NCBI GenBank assembly: GCA_905221605.1
Contig: CAJNDS010000440.1
Span: 64,501 to 128,500, forward strand
Direction: 5' to 3'
From: Symbiodinium natans
Lineage: Eukaryota; Sar; Dinophyceae; Suessiales; Symbiodiniaceae
DNA length: 64,000 nt
In this document: piece by piece, positions 1 to 9,299 of the stretch
Layout of the letters: each line of letters begins with the position of its first letter
Position numbering within the stretch: position 1 is the first letter of the stretch
Translations under genes and position numbers: made by a program
Notes under the pieces: generated by a model
What the model was told of the DNA's origin: nothing
Databases searched by the model: none
The model's input: only the letters and a program-made list of their open reading frames with translations

Positions 1-60
1 GCCGCAGTCGGGGTTCATCTGCAAAGCTAGACAGCAGTCCTCGGATGAACTCTCTGACAT

Positions 61-175
61 AGGGGCTTTAGGGTTTAGGGTTTTGAGGTTCACGGTTTAG
101 GGTTTAGGGTTTAGGGTTTAGGGTTTGGGGTTTGGGGTTTGGGGTTTGGGGTTTGGGGTTTAGGGCTTGGTGTGA
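61..175 (+). repeat. TTTAGGG/TTTGGGG array
   Basis: Telomere-like heptamers in the TTTAGGG orientation that change to TTTGGGG after about position 124. The open frame through it (Gly-Phe-Gly-Val-Trp-Gly-Leu repeats) is a by-product of the repeat. Confidence 0.95.
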
Positions 176-369
176 GCAGAGGCTTGCTTCTGGCCCGGAC
201 GCCTTGACTTCTAGCAGTCTGGCGCACGTCACGGACCTCCATGAAACCCGAAGCCCTGGATCCGAGATCCAACTACTAAAACAGGGTACCCTGTTTGGTT
301 TACAGGGAAACCGGAACCCCCCAAAAAGGCAATAAGGGCCTAGGGCGGCTCTGGGTCCCTAGCCTACCA

Positions 370-505
370 GGGGGCTTCCGAAATTAGGGGCACCTTGTTT
401 GGGTCCCTACTCTAAGGGGATCCTGCCCTTTTGGGGTCTCTATTAGGGGTCCTCCTACTACTTTGGGGTCTATGTTAGGGGTCCCCCCCTTTTCGAAAAC
501 CCCCC
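370..505 (+). repeat. Dispersed ~100-130 bp repeat, family A
   Basis: Starts near CCGAAATTAGGGG, carries several GGGGTC(T)TATTAGGGG-like blocks and ends near CCCCCTTTTCGAAAAC. Similar stretches lie at 52468-52570 and 58048-58137, and a likely reverse copy at 9755-9832. No coding signal. Confidence 0.6.
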
Positions 506-607
506 AGCAGTATCTCGACAGCATCGCTGCAATCAAAGGGTCGCGGATGGCTGCGCAGGGCCTCGCAAGCTGCAGCAAGACGTCTGCCTTGACAGCGTGT
601 GGCTACC

Positions 608-728
608 GGTTTACAGGGTTTATATAGGGTTTATATAGGGTATATACAGGGCATGTATAGGGTTTATATAGGGTTTATGTAGGGTTTATAAAGGGCTTAT
701 AGGTATTATAGAGTTTATAAGGTTTAGG
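608..728 (+). repeat. Degenerate GGGTTTATATA tandem array
   Basis: About ten imperfect copies of an 11-bp unit that looks like a telomere heptamer extended by TATA. A related array on the other strand (TATAAAACCC units) lies at 61706-61875. Confidence 0.85.
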
Positions 729-1566
729 GAGCCCGTGGACCCCTGACACCAGGAGATGTTCTACGATGCGTAAATTGTAAGGATTTAAGGGGCGGAACAT
801 ATGGGTAACCATGGAGGCCACTGCGCTGGCCGCGCATCAAGACCACACTGGTCCTGCGCTCCGCCCAGCGTATCAACACGTCAGGAGCAGCGTGTTGCGA
901 AAGCCGGGGGGGGCCTTGAGTTCCTTTTTTGTGGCGGGGGGGTGGGGGGGTGGTAGGGTTTTAGTTAGGAGACTATGAAGTTTATGGTTGTTTAGGGTTT
1001 CGGGTCTCCGCTGTACACCCCAAACCGACTTCAACCCCAAACCCTAAACCACAAGTGGTCGACGTCAAGGCACTCGTGCAGCCATGATCAACGCGGTGGC
1101 GCCGCCTGGCTCGTAGGGACAGGGCTTACGGTTGAGGGTTTCACCCTAAACCCTGAACCCTAAACCAAACCCTAAAACCCTAAGTTAAGGCTTCAGCTGC
1201 GGCTGAAGGATTGGGCCGAAAGCTCGGGAATTTGAGATGCTGAAGTCGGGGCTGGCTTCTGGGGTGCAGGCTCGAGTCCCGTGGTTTGCTGTGTGGCTTG
1301 CAAAGCTCTGCTGTCTCGAGCGCAGGCTTCCTGGTAAAGGAAATCATGCAAACCTGGGGCAACCGCCAAACCTGCATATGGGGATGCTTGTTCTTTTTCG
1401 GGCCGGGGAGGGGGGCGGGGGGGATCTTGATGAAGTAGCCAATGAGGGTTTTGTGGCTTGGGGTCTAGACGAGTTTCTAGAACCATGTAGGCAGCAGGAG
1501 GTCCAGTTGGGTCGAAGTTTCTGGGCGCGTTTGGGACTGGAACTTCAGGTCGTGGGCTTGCCCGGC
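729..1566. other. Spacer with scattered telomere-like units and one weak exon island
   Basis: Holds a G-rich tract near 900-950, short TTTAGGG and CCCTAAA runs (960-1060, 1130-1185) and a GC-rich island at about 1060-1120. On the minus strand that island can read as YEPGGATALIMAARVP, but the open frame is short and I do not call it. Confidence 0.4.
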
Positions 1567-1620
1567 CTGTCTTGATGAGCTCGCTGTACTTGTCCAGGGC
1601 TTTCCTTACGCCCGGCAGGG
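1567..1620 (-). CDS. Candidate exon (ALPGVRKALDKYSELIKT)
   Basis: The minus strand reads ALPGVRKALDKYSELIKT, an amphipathic helix-like peptide. It sits between an acceptor-like CCAAAG and a GC-type donor (AAGACAG|GCCGGG). The surrounding 182-codon open frame (1193-1741) is mostly intron-like repeat sequence, so only this core looks coding. Gene unknown. Confidence 0.45.
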
Positions 1621-2033
1621 CTTTGGCTTCGGGTTGAGTTGGGCCTTTAGGGCTTTGGGGTTTTGTGGTTTGGGGCTTAGGGTCCAAACAAGCACTCTGC
1701 AACAGATCGCTACACCCTAAACCCGCCCATGGCCCAGGCAAGTCGACAGGCCAAAGCGTTAAACCTGCAGCACTGTAGACCCGAAGGAGGCAGCCAAAAC
1801 CCTAAACCCTAAACTAAACCCTAAACCCTAAACCCTGAGCCGAGTTTAGCGTTTGGTTCTTGAGGGGCTGGGCACTGTGAGCCTCGAGGGATGTCGAAGG
1901 GTCAGTCCTCCCCATTCAAAAACCCATGGAAGGTTCATGGTTGGATATATGGGGTGTAGGGACCCCAGATTAAGGTCACCCTGCCTGAAGAACTTGAAAA
2001 CCCTCATATCACCAACTTACCATGAATCTCCAT

Positions 2034-2095
2034 AAGCAACCCTAAACCCTAAACCCTAAACCCTAAACCCCGAACCCCTAAACCCTGAAACACCA
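2034..2095 (-). repeat. CCCTAAA array
   Basis: Telomere-like units on the low-coordinate (donor) side of the next exon island. Confidence 0.9.
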
Positions 2096-2111
2096 TCTTT
2101 AGGTGAGTGTC

Positions 2112-2188
2112 TCGGCCTGGCCAGCCGCCAGCAGCTCGGAAGCTTCTTGCTTCACTTTTGCCAGTATTCGCTTCCTGCGGGAGCCCTT
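2112..2188 (-). CDS. Candidate exon, locus 1 (KRILAKVKQEASELLAAGQ)
   Basis: The minus strand reads GSRRKRILAKVKQEASELLA and then AGQAETLT, a basic amphipathic helix. It is flanked by CCCTAAA on the left and TTTAGGG on the right. No family recognised. Confidence 0.55.
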
Positions 2189-2407
2189 TGGGTTTAGGGT
2201 TTAGGGTTTAGGGTTGAGGGTCGAGGGTCGAGGGTCGAGGGTTTAGGGACTGACAGCTTAGAAAGACCCTCAAAAACCCTAGACTCGCATCTCTGAAGCC
2301 CTCAACCCCAAGACTCCAACACCCTAAGGCCTAAACCCCAAACCTTCCCAAAACACTAGCCGTCAACAGCCCTAAGCCCTAAACCCAAAAACCCTGAAAT
2401 CCGGGAA

Positions 2408-2532
2408 CTTTCCCAGGGCCTGGCGTCCGATGGCGGAACAAAGTTCCGCGGCGGGAAAGGCGGGAAGGGCGGTTTGTCCTTGCTGCGCCGAGGCTCTGCG
2501 GGCTCTATCGCAGCAAGCACGTGCTTTCGAGG
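2408..2532 (-). CDS. Candidate exon, locus 1 (proline/basic-rich)
   Basis: The minus strand reads RKHVLAAIEPAEPRRSKDKP and then PFPPFPPRNFVPPSDARPWE with no stop, using mainly G/C third positions. It is one of the longer islands. It looks like a linker or disordered segment. Confidence 0.6.
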
Positions 2533-2621
2533 GGCTTAGGCTGTAGGGTTTAGGGCTTAGGGTTTAGGGTGTAAGGTGTAGGGTGTAGGGTGTAGGGTGC
2601 AGAATAAGCCCAAAACCCTAC

Positions 2622-2702
2622 CACCCTACAGATTGCTCTCGGGCACCTTGAGAGAGTCGTCCGCATCGATGCTCACGGCTTCGTCTGCGAACTCCTGTGC
2701 CC
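2622..2702 (-). CDS. Candidate exon, locus 1 (acidic)
   Basis: The minus strand reads AQEFADEAVSIDADDSLKVP and then ESNL. The strongly acidic composition matches neighbouring islands. The acceptor side abuts a 115-bp TTTAGGG array. Confidence 0.6.
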
Positions 2703-2710
2703 GAACCCTC

Positions 2711-2826
2711 AGAGGGTTTAGGGTTTAGGGTTTAGGGTTTAGGGTTTAGGGTTTAGGGTTTAGGGTTTAGGGTTTAGGGTTTAGGGTTTAGGGTTTAGGG
2801 TTTAGGGTTTAGGGTTTAGGGTTTTT
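2711..2826 (+). repeat. TTTAGGG array (about 16 perfect units)
   Basis: A uniform heptamer array that starts straight after the exon island and runs into the MITE-like element at 2825. Confidence 0.97.
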
Positions 2827-2950
2827 AAACTCCAAGAAGTTGGAACATCCTTATCCCCAAACCCCAAAGGGTATACTAAAAAGGGTAGTACTAAAGGGAA
2901 TCCCAGCTCTTATCATCCTTAGGCCGTGTTCCAACTTTCTGGAGTTTAAA
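2825..2950. mobile_element. MITE-like element with 24-bp inverted ends, family B
   Basis: The ends are TTTAAACTCCAAGAAGTTGG.. and its near-exact reverse complement at 2927-2950. Length is 126 bp and there is no coding potential. A diverged copy in the opposite orientation is at 58131-58229, sharing the inner GGTATACTA..GGGAATCCC..GCTCT core. It sits inside a telomere-repeat intron. Confidence 0.75.
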
Positions 2951-3063
2951 AAGTGCCCTTTCAGTTCTATAGGAGATTATGGTATCCCAACAAGTGGAAG
3001 GTGTACTCAATCAGCCACCCAGTAATCTCCAAACCCCAAAATCCTAAACTCTAAGCCCTGAAC

Positions 3064-3172
3064 CCCTAAACTCAAAAACCTAAACCCTAAACCCTAAACC
3101 CTAAACCCTAAACCCTAAACCCTAAACCCTAAACCCTAAACCCTAAACCCTAAACCCTAAACCCTAAACCCA
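3064..3172 (-). repeat. CCCTAAA array
   Basis: About 15 units. With 2711-2826 it forms the inverted telomere-repeat pair of one intron. Confidence 0.97.
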
Positions 3173-3342
3173 AACACCACAAAACTTACTTGCTTTGAGG
3201 CCGACCGGAGGGGTTCAGGGTTTGGGAGGTTTAGGGTGTAGCAGGGTTTTAGGTTTTAGGTTTCAGGGTTTCGGGTTTGCACCCAGAAACCCCGAAATTT
3301 CGTACCCAGAAACCCTGAACCTTCAACCCTAAGCCGTCAGAG

Positions 3343-3424
3343 TTCGAGGTGCTGTCCTCGCTCAGGAGATTGGTGGGAAGCATCACCTCGGCCATTGCTC
3401 CGCTCACCTGAAAAGGCCACTTCT
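3343..3424 (-). CDS. Candidate exon, locus 1
   Basis: The minus strand reads VSGAMAEVMLPTNLLSEDST and then SNSDG after a possible acceptor CTGAG or CAG. Open through the island and acidic towards its end. Confidence 0.6.
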
Positions 3425-3479
3425 TGTAGGTGCTTCGGGCTTTTGGAGGGGTTTAGGCTTAGGTTTTTTACGACTTTAG

Positions 3480-3672
3480 GGTTTACCCTAAACCCCTAAG
3501 CCCCTAAGCCCCTGAGCCCTTAAACCCCTAAGCCCCTAAGCCCCTAAACCCCCTGAACCCTAAACCCCTAAGCCGCCTAAGCCCCTAAACCCCTAAACCC
3601 CTGAACCCCTAAACCCCTAAACCCCCTAAACCCCTCAACCCCTAAACCCCTAACCCTGAACCCTAAACCCTA
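3480..3672 (-). repeat. CCCCTAA 8-mer-variant array
   Basis: Irregular CCCTAAACC / CCCCTAAG units, many of 8 bp rather than 7, so this array evolved separately from its perfect heptamer neighbours. Confidence 0.9.
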
Positions 3673-3729
3673 GGCGTTTGGGCTTGGGGCTTATAGGGCT
3701 TGCGACCCTCAAAAAAATGTTTGGAGGCT

Positions 3730-3838
3730 GAGTTTAGCTCCGGGCCTCCATATCGTCATCGGAGTCCTCGAGCTCGACAGGGCCCGAGGGCACCTCTGCA
3801 GCCTGCCGACGCAGGCTCTGCCCTACTTGTAGCGCTGC
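3730..3838 (-). CDS. Candidate exon, locus 1 (acidic)
   Basis: The minus strand reads SLRRQAAEVPSGPVELEDSD and then DDMEARS. It is open throughout, with an acidic cluster (EDSDDD). The array on its right begins with four GGGGTTTGCTGTT 13-mers before turning into TTTAGGG. Confidence 0.6.
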
Positions 3839-4079
3839 GTTTGCTGTTGGGGTTTGCTGTTGGGGTTTGCTGTTGGGGTTTGCTGTTTAGGGTTCAGGGT
3901 TTAGGGTTTAGGGTTTAGGGTTTAGGGGCTCTGGGGTTTAGGGTTTATAGGGTTTAGGTTCAGGGCCTAGGGTTTCGGAGCTTTTTCCTGGCAAAAAAAC
4001 TTGGGGTTCAGGGTTTTTGTTGGCAAAGGTTTGGGGTTTATGGCTTGGAGCTATGGGATGCTTGAGGTTCAGGGGATGG

Positions 4080-4116
4080 CTAGCTCATCCACGTCTTCTT
4101 CTTGCTGGTTTAGGGT
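4080..4116 (-). CDS. Candidate micro-exon, locus 1 (QQEEDVDELA)
   Basis: The minus strand reads QQEEDVDELA in a very short island between G-rich arrays. The acidic composition agrees with adjoining islands, but it is too short for independent support. Confidence 0.4.
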
Positions 4117-4202
4117 TTAGGGTTGAGGGTTTAGGGTTTAGGGTTTGGGGTTTGGGGTTTAGGGTTTAGGGTTTAGGGTTTAGGGTTTAGGGTTTAGGGT
4201 TT
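4108..4202 (+). repeat. TTTAGGG array
   Basis: Heptamers with two TTTGGGG units; the opening half of the next intron on the + strand. Confidence 0.95.
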
Positions 4203-4224
4203 ATTCTACTGACGACAACTTCTA

Positions 4225-4362
4225 TCAGGTCTTGCGATTTATCTCAGGCACCGAACTGCCTTGGCGCAGAACTTGCCATGGGCTTTGCCCGACCAGGTGC
4301 TTGGGGAAGGCTACAAACGCCCGTGTACTCTTGCCAAACAGTTCCTGGCAGTAGGCTGTAGA
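4225..4362 (-). CDS. Candidate exon, locus 1
   Basis: The minus strand reads TAYCQELFGKSTRAFVAFPK and then HLVGQSPWQVLRQGSSVPE before a stop. Sixteen bases at its start (TCCTGGCAGTAGGCTG on +) recur at 28351-28366. Function unknown. Confidence 0.4.
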   Translation of the reverse strand, partial: STAYCQELFGKSTRAFVAFPKHLVGQSPWQVLRQGSSVPEINRKT

Positions 4363-4375
4363 ATTAAGGCCCCAA

Positions 4376-4504
4376 ACCCTAAACCCTGAACCCTGAACCC
4401 TGAACCCTAAACCCTAAACCCTAAACCCTAAACCCTAAACCCTAAACCCTAAACCCTAAACCCTAAACCCTAAACCCTAAACCCTAAACCCTAAACCCTA
4501 AACC
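4376..4504 (-). repeat. CCCTAAA array
   Basis: About 17 units ending right at the donor of the exon at 4505; on the coding strand the intron opens GGTTTAGGG. Confidence 0.97.
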
Positions 4505-4597
4505 CAAGGCCAAAAGCTGCAGAGGGGCCTTGGGAGTCTCTTCTGCAGCGGGTGGTGGCTTCACGGCGTCGTCCGCAATTTGGACCTCTTTGCGCGG
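4505..4597 (-). CDS. Candidate exon, locus 1
   Basis: The minus strand reads VQIADDAVKPPPAAEETPKA and then PLQLLALG. A likely acceptor is CGCAAAGAG|GTC and a likely donor is CTTGG|GTTTAGGG. Acidic and proline-rich like its neighbours. Confidence 0.6.
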
Positions 4598-4864
4598 ACG
4601 GTGGAAGAGGTGGGTCGTTAGGGTTCAGGGTTAGGGTTTAGAGTTTCGGGTTTCGGGTTTAAGGTTAGGGTTAAGGGTTTAGGGTCTAGGATTTGGGGTT
4701 CAGAAATCTCTAGGGTCTACTAGACCATCCAATGAACTAAACCCTCTGTCCAAAGCCCTGCAAGTCCCCTTATAGCCTAAACCCTAAACCCGAAACCCTA
4801 GACCCTAAACCCTAAACCCTGAACCCTAAACCCTAAACATTTCTGGGGTTTGGGGACGCTTGCA

Positions 4865-4925
4865 CCCTAAGTCCTGAATTCAGCCAGAGTCGCTGGTTCG
4901 GACTCATTGGAGTCCAGCCTGGACC
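4865..4925 (-). CDS. Candidate exon, locus 1 (LDSNESEPATLAE)
   Basis: The minus strand reads RLDSNESEPATLAEFRT. Flanked by CCCTAAA-type units on the left and TTTAGGG on the right. Confidence 0.5.
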
Positions 4926-5073
4926 GTAGGGTTTAGGGTTTAGGGTCTAGGGTTTCCGGGGTTTAGGGTACCACGAGACCCCACCCAAAAGAAGACATAA
5001 GCTTTCGCCCTCAACCCTGCAATCTCCTTTACAAAGCCTGAAAGACCGAAACCCCAGAGGCCTCCAGCCCAAA

Positions 5074-5173
5074 ACCCTAAACCCTAAACCCTAAACAAAC
5101 CCTAAACCCTAAACCCTAAACCCTAAACCCTAAACCCTAAACCCTAAACCCTAAACCCTAAACCCTAAACCCA
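5074..5173 (-). repeat. CCCTAAA array
   Basis: About 13 units with one ACAAACC slip. Confidence 0.97.
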
Positions 5174-5199
5174 AACCACCTCAAGTCCTCAAAGGCCAG

Positions 5200-5285
5200 G
5201 GCCTCACTGCGTCCTGCTTCGGGGCATCAGGCGCGCCAGCAGGAGGCGCCTCCGAATCTCGTTGCGGAGGTCTCAGCTTTAAGAA
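5200..5285 (-). CDS. Candidate exon, locus 1
   Basis: The minus strand reads RPPQRDSEAPPAGAPDAPKQ and then DAVR. Pro/Ala/Asp-rich. Its acceptor side carries AAGAAGTCCACGG, which is inverted at the far end of the adjoining array (5418-5435). Confidence 0.55.
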
Positions 5286-5297
5286 GTCCACGGCTTG

Positions 5298-5418
5298 GAG
5301 TTTAGGGTTTAGGGTTTAGGGTTTAGGGTTTAGGGTTTAGGGTTTAGGGTTTAGGGCTCAGGGTCTAGGGTTTAGGGTTTAGGGTTTGGGGTTTGGGGTT
5401 TAGGGTTTAGGGTTTAGC
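5298..5418 (+). repeat. TTTAGGG array with TTTGGGG and CTCAGGG variants
   Basis: Bounded on both sides by an inverted 13-bp sequence (AAGAAGTCCACGG on the left, its complement on the right). Confidence 0.95.
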
Positions 5419-5518
5419 CCGTGGACTTCTTGTGCAGCGCTGCCGCTGCGCCCACCTAGACGCCCAACCCTAAACTCTCAACCCTACGCCCGCAACCCCA
5501 GAGTACTCACAACCCTAA

Positions 5519-5612
5519 ACCCTGACCCTAAACCCTAAACCCTAAACCCTAAACCCTAAACCCTAAACCCTAAACCCTAAACCCTAAACCCTAAACCCCA
5601 AACCCTAAACCC
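5519..5612 (-). repeat. CCCTAAA array
   Basis: About 12 units; donor-side array for the exon at 5640. Confidence 0.97.
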
Positions 5613-5639
5613 TATCAACCAAGAGCCGGACCCTGAGTC

Positions 5640-5738
5640 CAAAGGTGACCTCGCCTCCATGGAAACATCCTCGACGATCTCCTGGGGGGCATCCTTCGTC
5701 TCCGCTGGGGCAGGGGCATCCTTGCCGAGGCGCGCTTG
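5640..5738 (-). CDS. Candidate exon, locus 1
   Basis: The minus strand reads QARLGKDAPAPAETKDAPQE and then IVEDVSMEARS. It is clearly open and acidic. The acceptor side is an A-rich tract (the complement of the T21/G19 homopolymers at 5752-5791) instead of CCCTAAA. Confidence 0.6.
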
Positions 5739-5751
5739 GTTTTTGTTTTTG

Positions 5752-5791
5752 TTTTTTTTTTTTTTTTTTTTTGGGGGGGGGGGGGGGGGGG
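5752..5791 (+). repeat. T21 followed by G19 homopolymers
   Basis: Twenty-one T then nineteen G in direct succession, followed by TTTGGGG-like sequence. Possibly an old poly(A)/C-tailed junction or replication slippage. Also a place where assembly errors are likely. Confidence 0.9.
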
Positions 5792-6280
5792 ATTGGGTTT
5801 TGGGGTTCTTTTTGGGGGTTTGGGGGATTTTGGGGTTTTGGGGTTATGTAGTTTTCGGGGTAATTTAGGGCTTGTGTTTCTTTTCGGGTTTGGGGCTATT
5901 TCGGGTTTGGGGTTATTTCGGGTGTCGGGTATTCTATGGGGTTTAAATATAGGGTTTTTAGCGCTAAAGAGGCTTGGGGTTTAGGGTGGGAGGTTGGCCG
6001 TTCAGGGCGTCTAGGGTTTCGGGTTCTTCTGCAAAATCATAAGCTCCTCTAAACCCGATGGAATCCAAGAACACTCAACGCCCCCAATTCACCAAGTTCC
6101 ATAAACTCCCTACTCAATTAATAGCCCAAAACCCTAGCGCTGAGCCCTAAAAGCTGACTGCCCTGAACTCCTAAATTGGCAGCCCCCCAAACCCAACTTC
6201 TGACACCCTAAACCCTAAACCCTAAACCCGAAACCCTAAACCCTAAACCCTAAACCCAAAACCCTGTAAACCCTAAACCC

Positions 6281-6346
6281 TGAGTCGGATCTCCTTGGAG
6301 GGTTCTGCCTGGGGAGCCTCGGGCTCGGCCTCCTTGGCAGCCTCCT
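6281..6346 (-). CDS. Candidate exon, locus 1, duplicate copy 1
   Basis: The minus strand reads QEAAKEAEPEAPQAEPSKEI and then RL, ending CTCAG|GGTTTAGGG. It is about 90% identical to 6955-7020; the only peptide difference I see is E for Q. This is a tandem exon duplication with its splice context. Confidence 0.7.
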
Positions 6347-6382
6347 GAGTGTAAGGGCTCAGGTGCTGTTTTTCTTGGGCTT

Positions 6383-6630
6383 CGGTGCAGGGTTTGGGGT
6401 TTCGGGTTTGGGGTTTGGGGTTTTGGGTTTGGGGTTTGGAGTTTGGGGTTTGGGGTTTGGGGTTTTGGGTTTGGGGTTTGGGGTTTGGGGTTTGGGGTTT
6501 TGGGTTTTGGGGTTTTTGGGTTTTGGGGTTTTGGGGTTTTGGGGTTTTGGGGTTTGGGGTTTAGGGTTTGGTTCAGGGTTCAGGGTTCAGGGATTAGGGT
6601 GTAGGGTGTAGGGCAGTGTAGGGTTTAGGG
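6383..6630 (+). repeat. TTTGGGG / TTTTGGG array
   Basis: Mostly TTTGGGG and TTTTGGGG units turning to TTCAGGG and TTTAGGG at the right end. Both reading directions give artefactual Gly-Phe or Pro-Lys frames. Confidence 0.95.
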
Positions 6631-6954
6631 TTTAGGGGCTTCGGTCCGAAGCCCCCACAGACCCTAAATCCTCTGCCGAACCTACTTGTGATCTGAACCA
6701 TAAACTCTAACCCAACTCCACCCCCACACCTCCCCCCCACTTCCCACTTCCCACTTCCCCAAAAAAAAACAACAAACAAAACTCAAACGCTCAACACCCC
6801 AGACCCTGACCCCCCAACCTCAACCGTAAAACTCCAGATCCCACCTAAACCCTAAACCCAAAACTCCTCGCCGCAAGGCACTGGTCCGAATCGTTAAAAA
6901 CCCAAAGCTCTAAACCCTAAACCCCAAACCCCAAACCCTAAACAACCCTAACCC

Positions 6955-7020
6955 TGAGTCGGATCTCCTTGGAGGGCTCCGCCTGGGGAGCTTCAGGCTG
7001 GGCCTCCTTGGCAGCCTCCT
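6955..7020 (-). CDS. Candidate exon, locus 1, duplicate copy 2
   Basis: The minus strand reads QEAAKEAQPEAPQAEPSKEI and then RL. Same ends as copy 1, and both copies sit between CCCTAAA on the left and G-rich units on the right. Keeping the frame in both copies argues that both are, or recently were, expressed. Confidence 0.7.
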
Positions 7021-7027
7021 GGCGATG

Positions 7028-7178
7028 AGGGTTTAGGGTTTAGGGTTTAGGGTTTAGGGTTTAGGGTTTAGGGTTTAGGGTTCAAGGTTTAGGAGTTTAG
7101 GGGTTTAGGGGTTTAGGGGTTTAGGGGTTTAGGGGTTTAGGGTTTAGGGTTTAGGGTTTGGAGTTTAGGGTTTAGGGC
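7028..7178 (+). repeat. TTTAGGG array with internal GGGGTTTA 8-mers
   Basis: Seven-base units, then five 8-base units, then heptamers again. Confidence 0.95.
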
Positions 7179-7740
7179 TCTGCGATCTTTAGGAGGGTGA
7201 GGCAGGACCTTTTGGGATTTTTCCGGGTTTAGAAGGAGGGGGTTTAGGGTTTCGTCGATTGTTAATGGTCAACCACGTAGTGCAAGGGGTGATGAGGAGG
7301 CTTGGGTTTAGGTCGAGTTGGGGGGGTGAGGGGAATTTCTACATATCTACCTTGAGAACAACAAACCCACTTTCTGGCAGGCGGAACCCCACAAGGGGCT
7401 TGACCAAGTTAGCCTGCATAAAACTAGGCTTGAAGTTCTTCAGGTATGGTCTATGGCCGCGATGCGCTAACTCTACTTAATCGTCTGAAATGGTGGCACG
7501 TGCATCTACAACAGACAGGAGCATCTAACCCTTACATCCATAAACCCTAAATCGTAAACTCTGAACCCCAAACCCGAAACCCTAAACCCAAAATCCCAAA
7601 CCCCTAACCCTCAACCCTAAACGCTAAACCCTAAACCCCTAAACCCTGAACCTTCAACCCTGAACCCTAAACCCCAAACCCTAAACCCTGAACCCCAAAA
7701 CCTCAACCCCAAACCCGAGGCCCTAAACCCAAAACCCCAA
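7179..7740. other. Spacer, no gene seen
   Basis: Unique sequence at 7190-7540 without a convincing exon, then irregular CCCTAAA variants from 7540. The 73-codon plus-strand frame at 7259-7480 has no supporting feature. Confidence 0.4.
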
Positions 7741-7793
7741 ACCCCAAACACCAAACCCTCAACCCTCAACCCTCAACCCTCAAACACCAAACC

Positions 7794-7867
<74 letters not shown>

Positions 7868-7868
7868 A
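7741..7868 (-). repeat. CCCTCAA array (TTGAGGG variant)
   Basis: About 16 units of CCCTCAA, a one-base variant of the telomere motif. The same variant dominates 14010-14127. Confidence 0.95.
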
Positions 7869-7962
7869 ACCTAAACCCTTGCACGAGGAGGTCCTTGCTG
7901 CCGTTTTCGGCTCCCGGGACCGAGACCGGCTCCGTAGCGGGCTTCAGATCCTTGGGCTGATG
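7868..7962 (-). CDS. Candidate exon, locus 1
   Basis: The minus strand reads QPKDLKPATEPVSVPGAENG and then SKDLLV with no stop. Lys/Pro/Glu-rich like the 2-7 kb islands. Confidence 0.6.
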
Positions 7963-8097
7963 TGCAAAAAAGCACTTGGAAGGTTTGGTTTAGGGGTTCA
8001 GGGGGTTAGAGTTTATGGGGTTTAGGGTTTAGGGTTTGGGGTTTGGACTTTGGGGTTCGGGGTTCGGGCCTTCGGGCCTTCGGGCTTGGGATTTAGG

Positions 8098-8135
8098 ATT
8101 TAGGGTTTAGGGTTTAGGGTTTAGGGTTTAGGGTT
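8098..8135 (+). repeat. TTTAGGG array
   Basis: A short heptamer run in a longer G-rich variant stretch (7985-8160). Confidence 0.9.
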
Positions 8136-8639
8136 TAGAATTTGGGGTTTGGTGTTTAGGCTTCGGGGTTGACCCTCCATTTGCCATGAACCCCGAACGC
8201 AGCCAGGCGGATATGTGGGAAAGCACCGTCTCAGCAAGGCCTAACAGTCTAACGTGCATGCGACAAGTGCGAAGATCTTGGGATCAGGGTTTCGGGGCGT
8301 TCGCGACCCTTGGACAGCCCTAAACCCTAAACCCTAAACCCTCAACCCTCAACCCTCAACCCTCAACCCTAAACCCCAAGGAAACAAGCTCCATTATTCC
8401 AGACGACTGTGGCTATAACAATTGGGCGTGGCATTCAGCGCTTCATGGGCCAACCAGACACGTTCGGAAGAGAACCGCGCGCAAGCGCAAACCAAGCAGA
8501 AGTTACAGTATAGGGTTCTTAAGGGAGGAAGGTTCAAAGGGGAGAAGTATCCAAAGGTTCCCTCATACTCCCCACTACTCCCTAAGGCTGCCCATGTACC
8601 TACCCCCCATGAGCCACCCTCCCTTCAGAACTCTGAGTA

Positions 8640-8715
8640 GCCCTAAACCCTAAACCCTAAACCCTAAACCCTAAACCCTAACCCCAAACCCTAAACCCTA
8701 AACCCTAAACCCTAG
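8640..8715 (-). repeat. CCCTAAA array
   Basis: About ten units on the donor side of the exon at 8745. Confidence 0.95.
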
Positions 8716-8744
8716 CCCCCATAAAGAAGGTAGGGTTTAGGGTC

Positions 8745-8852
8745 TCAAGTTCAAGGCTTCTCCTGGCTTCCACACTGCCACCCAAGAGTCGGCTTCCACC
8801 ATCTGCCCACAAGGACCTAGCCTTCTGACATGCGGCGCGCGAGCCTCAAATC
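8745..8852 (-). CDS. Candidate exon, locus 1
   Basis: The minus strand reads EARAPHVRRLGPCGQMVEAD and then SWVAVWKPGEALNL, one of the best-looking islands of this locus (mixed hydrophobic and polar, one Cys, three Trp). No family recognised. Confidence 0.6.
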
Positions 8853-9299
8853 CTAGGGGGGTGTTTAGGGTGTAGGATTAAGGGTTTAGGGTTTAGGGTT
8901 TAGGGTTTAGGGGGTTAGGGTGCTCAGGCGGGGGTCTAGGTCGAGGGCTGCTCGGATGTGCTGAACACCAGAACCTGCTATGCTGTGCTTCGCTGTCCGG
9001 CCCTGTCACAGCAACCACTTACCATACAGGCCTCCTATCATCTGTCGCAGCGGTCGGATTTGCATACTGGGACCAGGATATCTCAAAGTCTAAGTCTAAA
9101 CGCACAAAACCTTAAAGCCATCAAAACCCTTACGTGCAAAGCCCTATACATCCTAAACCCTAGCTCGACACAAGACACAACCCTAAACCCTAAACCCTGA
9201 ACCCTAAACCCTAAACGCTAAACCCTAAACCCCTTTGCCCGATGATCCTGGCAGCCTCTGCACCCTACTGGCTGATGCGAGCCGAAAGAAGCGGGGTCC

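Noticed and set aside
132-335. Open frames rich in GFGVWGLGF or PKPQNPKP repeats (e.g. 6363-6611, 61170-61537, 14000-14182)
   Set aside because: They are translations of TTTGGGG/TTTAGGG/CCCTCAA arrays, open only because the 7-bp unit lacks stops in those frames.
1193-1741. 182-codon minus-strand gene
   Set aside because: Only a central ~18-residue piece looks like protein; the rest reads through repeat-like sequence and splice-site-like words.
7741-7868. CRISPR-like array
   Set aside because: Tandem 7-bp units without spacers.
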